Assembly: GCA_904066235.2 (NCBI GenBank)
Contig: CAJFCV020000001.1
Coordinates: forward strand, 8,556,001-8,620,000
From: Bursaphelenchus xylophilus
Taxonomy: Eukaryota; Nematoda; Chromadorea; Rhabditida; Aphelenchoididae
Length of the DNA stretch: 64,000 nt
Direction: 5' to 3'
The position numbers were made by a program, and so were the translations under genes. Positions 50,370 to 61,493 of this stretch are shown one piece after another. The notes below the pieces were generated by a model. That model saw only the letters and a list, made by a program, of their open reading frames with translations. It did not search any database and was not told the DNA's origin. Each line of letters starts with the position of its first letter. The stretch's first letter is position 1.

Positions 50370-53251
50370 TTAGGAACGGGTGTTGGACAGGGCCAGACGT
50401 TCAAGTGAAGCGATCGTCGACTTCATCGTCAACATCTGTTTTCGCTGCAAATAATTGTAACAGGATTAGTTGTTCCGGATAAAATCGATTTAATAAATTA
50501 ATGTTCACCTACCTGATCGAGATGTCCGTGTTTCAGCTTTTCGATCATATAGGCGATGATGAGGGCCCACGCCCTCCTCACCGTCTCCGATCTACATCTT
50601 CTGTCGCCCCATTCCAGAGTGCAATCGATGAAAGTCTCGGCCACATAATTCCAAACTTTGCCTAAACCAAGATAAAGTCTAATAGTAGGGTTGCTTACTG
50701 GATAACTGTCCATTCAGGATGGTCGCATGGATCCTTCCAATTCTCTCGAGCTCTTCTCCCACCGCTTCTAGATTATCAAGACTTTCAACTATCTGAAATA
50801 GCAGCATAAGCAATCTTTTTTTTTTATTAAATTCATATTAAATATTTTATCGACTTACTTGATCGACCAACTCTCCAACAACTTTGTAATGCGATTTCCC
50901 AAAACTGTCGTGGTTGTTGAAGCCCTCGGGCAAGGCGCACCGTCTAAACTGTTCTCTCAATTTCGGATATTTGAAGAATAATCGATGCATTACAGTCTCT
51001 CCGATTACTGTAGGCCCTTTGGTTGTATAAACCTGTTTCCAAAGCGACTTTACCAAATGAATCTGAGCTACAGTTAAGGGGATCAAAGTGGTTGAAGTTC
51101 GACGGCCACTAACAGATTGGACTAGCTAGAAGAAAGAGGAGACTTATAAGAATTATTGTGAATGTATTGTTGCAGTCTTATATTACAGTTACCTGTGTAG
51201 TACTCTGTTTCCTTTGTGCTGAGGACCTTCTTCGTTCGCTGTCGCCGAAACCCCGTCTTGTAAAATTGGGTGAAGACTGGGGACGAGGATCATTTGGAGG
51301 ATCAATCCTCTCTTCGAAGTCATCTAGGCTGTCCTGGGAATTGGATCCAACGAGAAGAGTCGTTTCGCCATTCGGATTATCATCTGTGGACAATGAGACC
51401 TGCAGAAATATAAATTTAGTTAAAAATTGATTTGATTTTCCTACAGAGATCACTGTAAATAAAAATTTTCCTTCTCTTTTGTCATAATTCATGTCCGTCT
51501 TGCAGAATCTATTTCAAGAATTACAATCACTTCTATCGCCAATCTCTATTACGCTTTTTCAAAAGTGCAGACAGATTTTGTCGCACCGTGCACAAAACTC
51601 CCTTTTGCGGGGTGCATTTTGACCTTTTGCACTGTGCAACCGAATGTCGCTGCGACGCAAGCTTTTCTCAGCTGAGTCGCCGCGAATTTCGGGAAAATTG
51701 CACAGTGCAAAAATGTTTCGAAAAGGATCGCGTCGCGCAACATGCACGGTGCGGTGCAAAAAAGGCCGGAAAATGTGTTTGCACTTTTGAAAAAGCGTAA
51801 TATTCAAAGAAAACTTTTTTCCACAGTAATATTTACATCTTAATTCTATGCCTTAAAGATTTTTTCTTTTCTCACCTGGGGGATGACAAACCTAAGACGT
51901 CTTCTTGTCTTCGGAGTAATCGGATTATTCAGATCCGGGGAGTTGGGAGATCTCACCGAATAGGAATAACCTCGACTCCGGCCGATTGGAGGAAGAGCGG
52001 CCGCTGAATCTGAACGGTAAGACCTCTCGGAATTGACTGATAAAGAGGGGGAAGGCTGCTGATATGTGTTTAGGGATGTCCGACTCTGAAATTAGAATAT
52101 TAAAAGTTATTTTTCGAGGAAAATGTGGATAATCAAGATATTTGTAAGTTCAAGTATAAATATATAAGATAAATGAGATGAAAGAGGGAGTGAAGACCAT
52201 AAATTTTGGGAAAAATCTCGTAAACAAGAAACTATTTTCTTAACATGTGAGCATTTTTTTAAATGTAAGCATCAACCGGATTTATTACGCAACTCCCTAC
52301 AGTAATTGCGTATTATTGTTAAGTAATCTTTTACTCTTTCTTTTTAATATGTAAAAACTTGTCTCCTTCCTTAATCAATGCCTGCTACTTCCTCCTGAAC
52401 GATCAAAATGAACTTTTAATGTAACAAAACTTGTCAAAAGCCCACGCAAATACCGCAAAAACAATTGGGTGATTATTACGTAATATGACGTCATCGCGAT
52501 CCTCTCGCCGAATTTCCTGGATTTTTGAAAACGAAGGAAACAGTTGTCCTAAAACAACTAAGTTTAGCCCCAAAGGCATTTAATTATGTGACCAATACCT
52601 CGAATAAAAAAGATTAACAAAAAATGCCTCGGGAAAATATTCTTAAATTATTTGAAAAAAATGCCCAAAAAGGTGATAAAGGAGGATGGAGGTAGGAGTA
52701 AAGGTGTCAAAACTAATAATCGACCAACTGTTTGGCCATGGGAATTGTGAAAAAGACAAAAGAAAAGCATGAGGACATTATGACGGCCAATGTCATGTGC
52801 TACAAAATCTGCGAAAACGGAAATTTAAATAATAGTAAAATGCATGATGACAGACAAAAAGGGATAACAAATACTCTTGAGGAATTTAACAACTCACGGC
52901 ATAAACATCATCTTCATCAAGAAGTAATTGTTTCATTTCATTGGAATCAGGAGTCGGCTTCAAGTCGTCTGGCGGTAATCTAGGTCCTCTTTCCCGCTTT
53001 GATGGAGTCAGTTTCCTCTGCAGATTCTTGAACGCTCTTTTGGAGCGACTCGGCCCTCTCTGGAGTCTGGAATCACTCCCCCCGATGGGCGATCGTTCGA
53101 TATTCAAATTGGAATCACTGAACAAATTACCATCTTCGAAGGGATCAAAGTTGCTGTCGACTCGGCTTCTGGAGCCGAACAGCACCGAGGATCGCCATTT
53201 GCGGACCGTGGCGGACTTGCGGTCCTTGATCCATTGCCACAACTTGAACAT
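50370..53251 (-). CDS. globin with long N-terminal extension
   Basis: Seven exons: 53251-52898, 52085-51876, 51399-51193, 51125-50859, 50792-50699, 50661-50513, 50444-50370; 451 residues. About 280 N-terminal residues are Ser/Arg-rich and probably disordered (RSRVDSNFDPFEDGNLF, PKTRRRLRFVIPQ). The globin fold starts at LTVAQIHLVKSLWKQVYTTK, with HRLFFKYPKLREQFRRC (CD-corner Phe), a His in FGKSHYKVVGELVDQ (candidate distal E7) and a His in ELERIGRIHATILNG (candidate proximal F8), then helix G/H VWNYVAETFIDCTLEWGDRR and RRAWALIIAYMIEKLK. Nematodes have many such neuronal globins (glb genes); the specific ortholog is not identified. The start ATG at 53251 is chosen over an in-frame upstream GTG. 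A palindromic MITE sits in the intron 51400-51875. Confidence 0.85.
51549..51800. mobile_element. palindromic MITE in globin intron
   Basis: 252 bp beginning TTACGCTTTTTCAAAAGTGC and ending with its exact inverse (21-bp perfect terminal repeat). Interior GTGCAAAA/TTTTGCAC strings continue the fold. No coding capacity. Confidence 0.8.
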
Positions 53252-54177
53252 GGCCACGGAAGAAGTGTAATGATGAAGATGAACAAGGTCGAGACGCTCG
53301 TGACAAACGGTTTGGCGGTGCCGGTTGGGGCGCCACGGATCAAAGAAGACTGGCTTCTCGTCGCTTGCCGCCGGGTGTGTATTTTTGACAAGAACGGAGA
53401 TGGACGGACGGGCACACTGTTTGGCCTAGCCGTGATTCGTTCGAACCAGCGCTTTTTTGCCACTTTTGCCGCTTCCCGGGCACTTTGATCCCCTTAGCGT
53501 CGAAGAGGGAACAGGCACGCACTTCAAACAGTCGTCAGCTGCAAAAACCCCGCACTTATTTTCAGATTATTATACCTGTCGAAAGATCGGTTTGGCCTGA
53601 TTTTGACGTGAACACGGCGTTTGCAATTCGAGGATCTCTTCGATAAGGTGTTAAGGACAACAGTCTCTACGAACATAATTCTGAATCAGCCTTTGCACTC
53701 TTCTTTAACGTAATCTTTTGACTACCAACTGATCTTAAAAAAGATCACCGACCTTTCCTCAAGAATTAAATTAACAATTTATTCACTAATCTCACTTTTT
53801 ACTACAATTAAAAAGCTACGACAACAACAAGAACAACAACATTGAATCGTTGAATTTATTTACAGACAGAACGATTAATGTGGCCGAAGATGGGGAAGGT
53901 ATTGACTGTTGGAGCATGGAGAATATCAGCCTGTTGGAAAAATAACGCGGATTAATTGTGCCTTGATGTCGCCCATCATCGCTTTGCAATGGCTAGGCGA
54001 TGCTGGAGATTTGGAGGCCAAGGATATTGCTGCGGCAAATCCATATTATTTTCCCGACAGACTGATGAGAAATAAAGAGTGGGGAAATCAGAAACATCTA
54101 AATAACTGAGAAAAAGGAAGTAACGCAAGCTTCACAGGTTTCACATAGATCACAATAGTAGAGAACGTGGTACAAGA
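53252..54177. other. intergenic, globin 5' to unc-89 3'
   Basis: Globin promoter plus a CAACAA-rich tract (about 53820-53842) and the MITE at 53927-54064; no coding exon supported. Confidence 0.4.
53927..54064. mobile_element. MITE, same family as 26396-26548 (diverged)
   Basis: 138 bp; the right end TTATTTTCCCGACAGACTG is intact, the left end CAGCCTGTTGGAAAAATAAC is mutated, and the interior has TCGCCCATCATCGC in inverted orientation. Confidence 0.65.
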
Positions 54178-57100
54178 TCAGACTTCTCGAGGCCGGGCAC
54201 GTGCAGGAACACTACCGGCACTGCCGTTTCTCTGTAGTGGGGCCGTGGGGCCCAGTCCTCCAAATTGAGCGGCTCCATTTAGAGGCATTCCTGATCGAGG
54301 AGGGGGCATTTGAAGTCCTTCTCCGAACTTCTCCACATTTCCATCCCAAAGTTGAGTCGGTTTCCGATATAATGTTCGGTAGGAAGTGCGTTGGATACGA
54401 CTATTCGAATATTTGATATTTTCTCTTCTTCGGACCATCGTCGCATCGTTGGCCAAGAATCGGTGGGCAAGAGCTTCTTCAGTTCTCATGCGACGTCTAA
54501 AAATAGAAAAGAGCGTAAAGTCAATAGTGACATTTAATCAAAAAAATGGATTGGAAAAATGCCGAAATGAACCTTTTTCCATAAAATAAAGCTATTTTCA
54601 ACGAACCTTGGATCTTTTTTCAACGCCCATGTCGCGAATCGGAGAGCTTCTTGACTGGCCTGGACCGGAATCAGATTGGGATCACACTTCTCGGTGAGAA
54701 CGGCATTTCTGATCGTATCCACATTGTCCCCTTCGCTAGAGAATGGATGGAAACCAGCCAATCTGTAAGAATTAAGTTTATTTTACATCAGACAAAGTTC
54801 CGATATTATTTTAGATAACCTGAAACGTAAAATAATTTGATATTATTTCAGACAACTTACATGCAGAAGCAGACGATTCCCATCCCCCAGACGTCTGTCT
54901 CCGTGGTTGGTTTCTCTCCTTTCAGAATCTCTGGAGGTGCCCATTCTGGATTCAGAGTTTTCGGGTTGATCTCCTTGGTGTTTCCTATCTTGCCAGCTCT
55001 ATCGAAATCAATTAATTTAACTAGCCAGCTGCGTCTCTCCGCGAACATGACATTATTTGGTTGTACATCCAGGTGAAGAACTCTGAAAGCAAAGACAGTT
55101 CAAATCATCTTTGTTAGGTTTGCAAGAGAAGTACCTAGGTGCGACGCTGAGATTTTGTTTTAGATCTTGCACATATCAATTCCTGAAAATTTTAGGTCGT
55201 GCTTTGCAGGCGCAGTCGAAATATTCAACGATCTTTGTGGCGGAGAGAGTATGTAACACGCGGAGGCTGGTCACAGAAAAAACACTTTTTGGTCATATTT
55301 GCCAGTTGGATTGATCTTTTTTTGTGGAAACATTACACCTCCTCTAGGGTAGAATTAGGCATGAAACGTTTCATGCTAAAGTTTGCAAAAAAGAGCATCA
55401 AAATATGGGCGTCACTTGGAGTACTTCCCCTGTTAGTAATATTGTCAGATCTACCCTTTGAAATGTATCCAATGAAGAGCTGCGCAGATTTGTCTCACAG
55501 TCAACGCAATATGCTCTTCTGTGTAAGGGTCAGTAGCCACAAATCGATCAAACACATTTTCGGCAAGTGATTCGGTGAAGAGAAGAAGGCAGTTTGATCT
55601 AAACCAAGATAAATTGGTCAAAGCTTCCTTACTTCTTATATCCAGCAACCAATTTGACCACATTCTCATGCTGACTAGCCAAGAGTGCATCGAATTCGGT
55701 TTGATCAAAGGGTCTGACCTTCATACAACATCTTTTTCCTGAATTTTTATCGGCCGCTTCTCTCACTAAACTGAATTTCCCTCTGAAGATCTCATGTAGA
55801 AGGTCGAATCTGTTGGTCGGTTCTTCATTCAGAATGCTCAGGTTCTCATCGTTGACTGAGCTCACTGAACTCGCTTTCTCATCCATATCCTCTTCTTCTT
55901 CTTCCTCCTCACAAATCTCGGTTAATCCGGATTTTGCTTTGGTCATTTTTTGAGGCATGGCTACCACTTGAAGGCGATGTTCTCTTCTCAGGATATCCAT
56001 ATTTAATTTGGGGACACCTCGAGTGTGAGTTCGAATGATTCTGGATGTTAAAGATGGTTCTCCCCATCCAAATCCATTGCACGCAGTCACTCGGAATTGG
56101 TAGATGCCCCCGGGTGATAGGTGTTTAACTACCACAAACTCTGCCTCGACCTTGTCGCTGATCACAGTCCATACAGCGAAGTGATCATTGTCACCAGCTG
56201 GGCGTGACTCGAGGCGATAAGAGATGCCAAACATGCTGGGACGGTGTTCTGGTGGCTCCCAGACGATAAACACCTCGGTATCTGAAGCTAGGGTCACTTC
56301 GGGTCTTCCTGGACGTCCGGGCTCGCCTGAATTACAGTAAAAGTAATAGGAATGTGATACTTACTTCCAGAGATTAATCTACAGGAAGTCGAATCGCTTC
56401 CCAGCTCGTTTGTCGCTGTACAAGAATACTCTCCTCCGTCGACAAACATGGGTTTGTTGATGATTAAACGGACCAGATTTCCTTCATAGATGGCCTTGAA
56501 CTTTTGATCGTCCTTAAGAGCACTTCCTTGGTGATACCAAGCGACCTCAGGCCGAGGATTTCCAATGACTTGGCAGTCTAAAATGATGCTATTGCCGTCT
56601 TCGATGAGACAAACATCATGAAGACGTTTCTTGAAGATAGGACGATGACCTGGAACTAAGGCTTATTCCGTTTTATACTTACATCCATCTGGTCTGACCG
56701 TAGTTTGGCCATCTTGAACTATTAATTCCGGTCGATTTCTTCTGACACTTCCCATGATGGTCTGTCCTAACTCCCGATCTACTTTCTCCACACTCTTCGC
56801 GATTTGAGGGTCTTCTCTAATGAGATCTGTGAAGCGTCTTCTCTCTCGCACCGTGATATCCTGATTCCTGAATCCGAGAATTCCTTGACTGACCAAGGGA
56901 GCTCCGTCTCCCCATAGCATTCGGCGGTAATCCCGAACTCGGGCATTAAAGTTGGCTCCTTTTGTAGCCAAAAGAAGGGTCTCTGGGCCGATCTGGTAGT
57001 TGGATTCCCAGGGATAATCGTCCACATCCATCTCTCTTCTCTCGAAATCAATATCATCGTCTTTGTAGTAATTTTTGACACGATATTTCTCAAGGTCTGC

Positions 57101-59646
57101 CAACGGATCCTAGAAGGCGGGGGTTAAAAACAAGTTGTTTTTATCGTTTTCGGACAAAACATTAAATGATTTAGTCACATTTAGAGGGTACTTACTACAA
57201 ATACGGGGACTTCTAGCCTGAAATTACTCTTAAATCGGTCTAGATCTTGTAAATAGCGAGAAAGCATAGCGATAGAACCGTGGGAAGGGACTAATGTTAG
57301 TAACAGATTGGCCGAGCTTTCTACTAGATGGAGAACATGTGCATTTTTATGATCGTCCTCGTGTTATATCATAAAATCCATATGATGCCCTCGTTCTCTT
57401 GACCTTACCTTGACGAGACGTTCCAAATCTCCGTCGTCGTGTATTTTGATATGAGCAGTGGCTGACTTTGCTTTTCCGTCATCATCGTCGTCCTTGGCCT
57501 GCAATTCTTTGGCTTCTTCGCCCATTCCAAAAATTCGCCGTTGTTTTCCGTATTTTACAGCGATCACACATTCCATCTGATGTTCCTGTCCAGGAGAATA
57601 TTGTATTGGACTCTTGGTGCCAGTGGATCTGTTAGAAGCCGGACTCAGAGAGGCCGGACTCTTCTTTCCACCGGTTCTTATGGGTAGTTGAACTGTCAAA
57701 GGTTGACCTTTGTTGAGCTCTTCCAGAAAGATGGGAGCCCCGACTGGAATCTTGGGGTCATTCAGTTCGGGGATCGGAGGAATCTCATGATCCCCGAAGA
57801 ACTGTTGGATGGGGTTAGGCTCGTTGGATTCAATGGTTAGTGTGGGTGAAGCAAGGGGAGTCGAGGTGTCGGACTCGGCCCTGGGGGTCGTTGACCGACT
57901 GTGTGCCTCATGTTTGTCCTAAAAAGCGATAGAATGGAAATGATTATATGTTAAGATAGAGGCGCTTTTCAACTGTTAAAATATAGTTTCAGAAGTGATA
58001 GAGTTAAGAAGCGAGGTGTTATAAAACATGAATGTTTCAAACCTTGGGTGGAATATCTTGGACATCATCCAACGAGGCCACAGAACCGGCTACCGAGCAC
58101 TCTTCTGAGATGTCTGACAAGTTTCGAGTAGCCAGTTCGTATTGGATTTGTCTGTTTTCTCCTCGGATCAATTGTATTGGAGGTACCTGAAGGGTAATTC
58201 TACATTTTATGGCACCTACCGGTTGGTTTTCTTCCTCTTCGGTTGGTGGCGGTGGCTGAGGTTTGGGGCTGCTGCGTTGAGAGGGGGTCTCGCCTTTTGC
58301 CTGAGGCTCTAATCGCTTCCTTTGGCTGTTCGGACTGCGAGGCGATTCGGGTGGGGGAAGAGCGCCTTGGAAGCCCTGAAGTTTTCTCGGATCAATTCCA
58401 AGTTGGGCGAGGATTTCTTCTGGCCGCAAATTGGGCGGGATACCGGACCCGGGCGGCGGAGGCTGTCGCGGGTCCTGGCCGGGCTGCGGCATGCTTTGGG
58501 GGTCGTAGAAGGGCGGCGGCGGCCGTTGAATCTGCTGTCGGATCTGTTCTTGAATGTGCTTGGGGATGGATCGGGGCTGTGGATTTGTGCCCGGCACAAA
58601 CTCGGGGATCCCGTCATCACGCTCCTTGATCGCGTTGTAATCGTAGATGACATAGGGCTCCGCCCTTTGTGGCAAACTGCCAGCCGCGTTGACTTTCTCG
58701 ATCTGAGCCAGGGCACGGCGAGGGGACTCTAACATTTGTGTGAGCTGATCGGAGGGGGTCTGCTGCACAAAGACCCGTCGTTCCTAAAGTTCGATTTTAA
58801 TGTTTACTGTTTGTTGTGACTTTAACGGATAATGCATTTTAATCACTTGCCAGCCATTTGTAGTGATATTTAAATTCCCGTAGGCAATCCGTTCTCAGTT
58901 TGGCATCCCTTAGCGATGGATCAGCTAACCAATCGTGTGAGAGTGCTTGATCGACTGTCATCCGTTTACTGCGAGCAGATAGATGCCGTAACAATGCTAC
59001 TTTCTTACCTTGGATCCAACAATAACAATTTTTGAAGAAAGTCTTTGGCTTCATTGCTGATCTCATTAAAAGGTTCTGAATCCAATAAGTAGTTTCCATT
59101 GTTTATATTAGCTAGTGTTTCTCGATCATTGTCTCCCAAAAACGGCGACACTCCAGTTAACCTAAAAATTGTTCGGCAACGAAAATAGGGCTTACAGAAC
59201 ATAGATTAGAGATCCGGCACTCCACATATCAGCTGCCAGTGTGACCGTTTGGCCTTGGGCGATTTCGGGGGACACGAATTCAGGTGTTGCTTTTATATTA
59301 CCCGTTACTTTTCCCCGTATTAAATGTCTAAAGTTCAAAATAGGTATTAGAATTGATAAATAAGTACTGTTTATTATACCACTGACCTGCTTTGTCCAAA
59401 GTCTGCCAGTCTTAAGTGATCATCTTGTAGTAGAACTGCTTCTGGCCTCAAATCGAGATGAGCAATGTTTCTATGGTGCATATACTGCAGAGCTGTGAGC
59501 AATTGTTTGGCGAAGATCCTGACCTGAGCTTCTCTCTCTGCTCCGAAGACCTCGACATGATCGCCAGATCGATGGGCCACCAACGAATCCAGCAACGATC
59601 GGTCAGCGCTGGAAAAGTCGAGAGGACTTAGAGATCGCGAACTCAT
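54178..59646 (-). CDS. unc-89: UNC-89/obscurin C-terminal part: two kinase domains, Ig, Fn3
   Basis: Fifteen exons: 59646-59387, 59327-59196, 59161-59009, 58968-58851, 58783-58220, 58186-58043, 57918-57409, 57357-57196, 57109-56683, 56649-56365, 56326-55633, 55598-55455, 55082-54861, 54762-54607, 54496-54178; 1429 residues as modelled. Order: kinase PK1 C-lobe only (HLDLRPEAVLL, DFGQSR, MWSAGSLIYVLLTGVSPF), a Pro/Gln-rich linker, an Ig domain (VIGNPRPEVAWYHQG, GEYSCTATNELG), an Fn3 domain (VFIVWEPPEHRP, YQFRVTACNGFGWGEPS), then kinase PK2 (FRGKFSLVREA, CCMKVRPF, HLDVQPNNVMF, IDFDRAG, WAPPEIL). This is the end of UNC-89, the giant M-line protein of muscle. The ATG at 59646 would suit a kinase-only isoform from an internal promoter; alternatively 59613 is an acceptor (TTTTCCAG) joined to exons outside the window. 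Introns 58784-58850... (GC donor at 58850) and 58187-58219 (33 nt) are inferred. Confidence 0.85.
55175..55310. repeat. dispersed repeat, copy 2, in unc-89 intron
   Basis: Matches 30310-30410 (GCTTTGCAGGCGC, GAAAAAACACTTTTT) and makes this intron 372 nt, far longer than its neighbours. Confidence 0.6.
58187..58219 (-). other. putative 33-nt intron in unc-89
   Basis: Minus strand GTAGGT ... ACCCTTCAG, length 33 (3n), no stop; both splice sites are strong. Retention adds 11 residues (VGAIKCRITLQ). Confidence 0.55.
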
Positions 59647-60737
59647 TTCACCTTATCATTTGTCGCAAAGTCTTTTTTCTTTGGCCCTGGAGGGTCTCCT
59701 CAGCTCACCCACCCACTAAAATTGCGTGCGCGGCTCGAGGGGGTTGGAAAAAGAGCCTCAGGCAAAAGATCGCAGGCCTCTTCACATCCTTCAATCCTTG
59801 GAATTTCGATAGTTTTAGAGAGGTTAAGGTTGTAAACTGTCTACTAAGCATACTTACATTACCGCAATCTCGTTTAAAAAGGGGTTTTAATCGAAGTTAG
59901 AAATTCCCTAAGAAAGAATAACACGTATTTTATTCTTCCAATCTTACCGTCCTCTCATTCGTCCCATGTCTCCGAAATTCTACATCAAAAAATCCCCTTT
60001 TCTCCACTTTAACACTACCCTTTTACTACTAATAATCGTTTCATCACGCAAACCCCGACTGGTTTAATCACCCAAACCATCTGCCGTTTGGAGACTGGTT
60101 ATGCGATCATTTGTCCCAGACATCCACCATCCTTACATATTTATATGTCTCAGTGCCATGAGTGGCCAATACTTGGACGTCTATTTTACATAACACAAAG
60201 GACCAAGAGTTTTGGGAGGAATTGGGTCGAGGGGAAGTGGATAATGCTCTCGAGACAACAACTGTGCCATTTTGATCGGGCCTCCCCCTCCCCCTCCTCC
60301 GACCACATTATCTACCCTTAGGGCCTAATTCGACCTTCGCCCCCACTTACGGGAGGATCAGCTAAGCAGTCCTGGGACAGCGCTTTATTTAAAAAGCGGG
60401 TTCAGTCATCGATGAATTCTTTTTGGTGATTACTCTAGTTAAGAAGTTTGATGTCCGTAGTGTGATCATTTTGGTTTTAAAAATGCCTAACAGCCGCTTG
60501 ACTCAGATATACATCCATTTATAAATTCGATCTCGCTTCTGGTGGAGATAGAGGACATGATTTAAAGTTTAATAGTCATAAATTTAAATTTGAAAAACCC
60601 AGCATCTGCATGATGATCACAGCAAAGGAGAGAAATTTCCTAATTTTATGCATCTATAAGTCGCATCGATAATCTCGTGCAATGGTCGAAGACAAGCATA
60701 AGGAAGATCGAATTTTTCAAACACAATACAATTATTA
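59647..60737. other. upstream flank of the unc-89 kinase unit
   Basis: No N-lobe exon for PK1 found here. It is a candidate internal promoter region; otherwise an intron. Nothing else supported. Confidence 0.4.
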
Positions 60738-60808
60738 GGGTGAACCAAAAGTTTTTGCCGTTTTTTCATGAAAACTTTAAACATAATTTTACAACAAATG
60801 AAAACCAG

Positions 60809-61442
60809 TTAAGTTTCAAAGTAAAGGCCATTTGAATCTATGGCTTGAACCCATCTATACGCAAGTTGTTCGATCCCGCTGCGGTACCACTCCTTTTTCT
60901 TAGAAGCGAAAAACTCGCGGCATCCGTCTTCGACATCGTCCAGATCATTGAAGCTACGACCACGCAAAAAGTGTGCCATGGAGCGGAAAAGGTGATAGTC
61001 GTATGACACAATGTCCAGACTATTCGCTGGATGTGAAAGAAGTTCAATGGCGTCGAGAGTTTTGATCTTTTCCTTCGTTTGTTTGGCGGTGCGAGGTTTT
61101 GCGCTGTCTTGTTGCAGGGGTACGCGGGTTCGATTGATCAAATCGGGATATTTTTTGCCAATCGCTGCATACATTCGATCGAGTGGATCGTAGTAGAGGT
61201 CTGCGTCGCTAGTCCGACCATTTGGAACCAACTCGAAGTGAATTACGCCTTCAAAATTGTTTTTTAAGATGTCTTGCCCTCGAGGTCCGTGTCGCCGTCG
61301 TTGAATCGTTTGAACCAATCGCGCAGTACGATCTGAGACCACATTGTAGCCTTCAACTTCGCTTATCTTCTTTACTGCTGCAGTTGCGTTGAAGCCTTGT
61401 TTTCGGTAATAACGTAAAAAACACGAATTTCGGATTTTTCCA
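60809..61442 (-). pseudogene. decayed mariner transposase
   Basis: The start MEKSEIRVF is followed by a frameshift; the helix-turn-helix region GFNATAAVKKISEVEGYNVV and RTARLVQTIQRRRHGPRGQD continue in another frame. It then jumps to FEGVIHFELVPNGRTSDADLYYDPLDR, so the block with the first catalytic Asp is deleted. The second Asp (VPLQQDSAKPRTA) and the D34D third Asp (HPANSLDIVSYDYHLFRSM) remain. Ends DSNGLYFET. Cannot encode an active enzyme. Confidence 0.9.
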
Positions 61443-61493
61443 TGTTTTTTCTACAGGTTAAAAGATTTTAAATAAAAGACCAATTAAAAGTTT

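Noticed and set aside
58309..58732. Long ORFs on both strands over the unc-89 Pro-rich linker
   Set aside because: Shadows of the GC-rich unc-89 exon; only the minus frame carrying EILAQLGIDPRK continues in phase into flanking exons.
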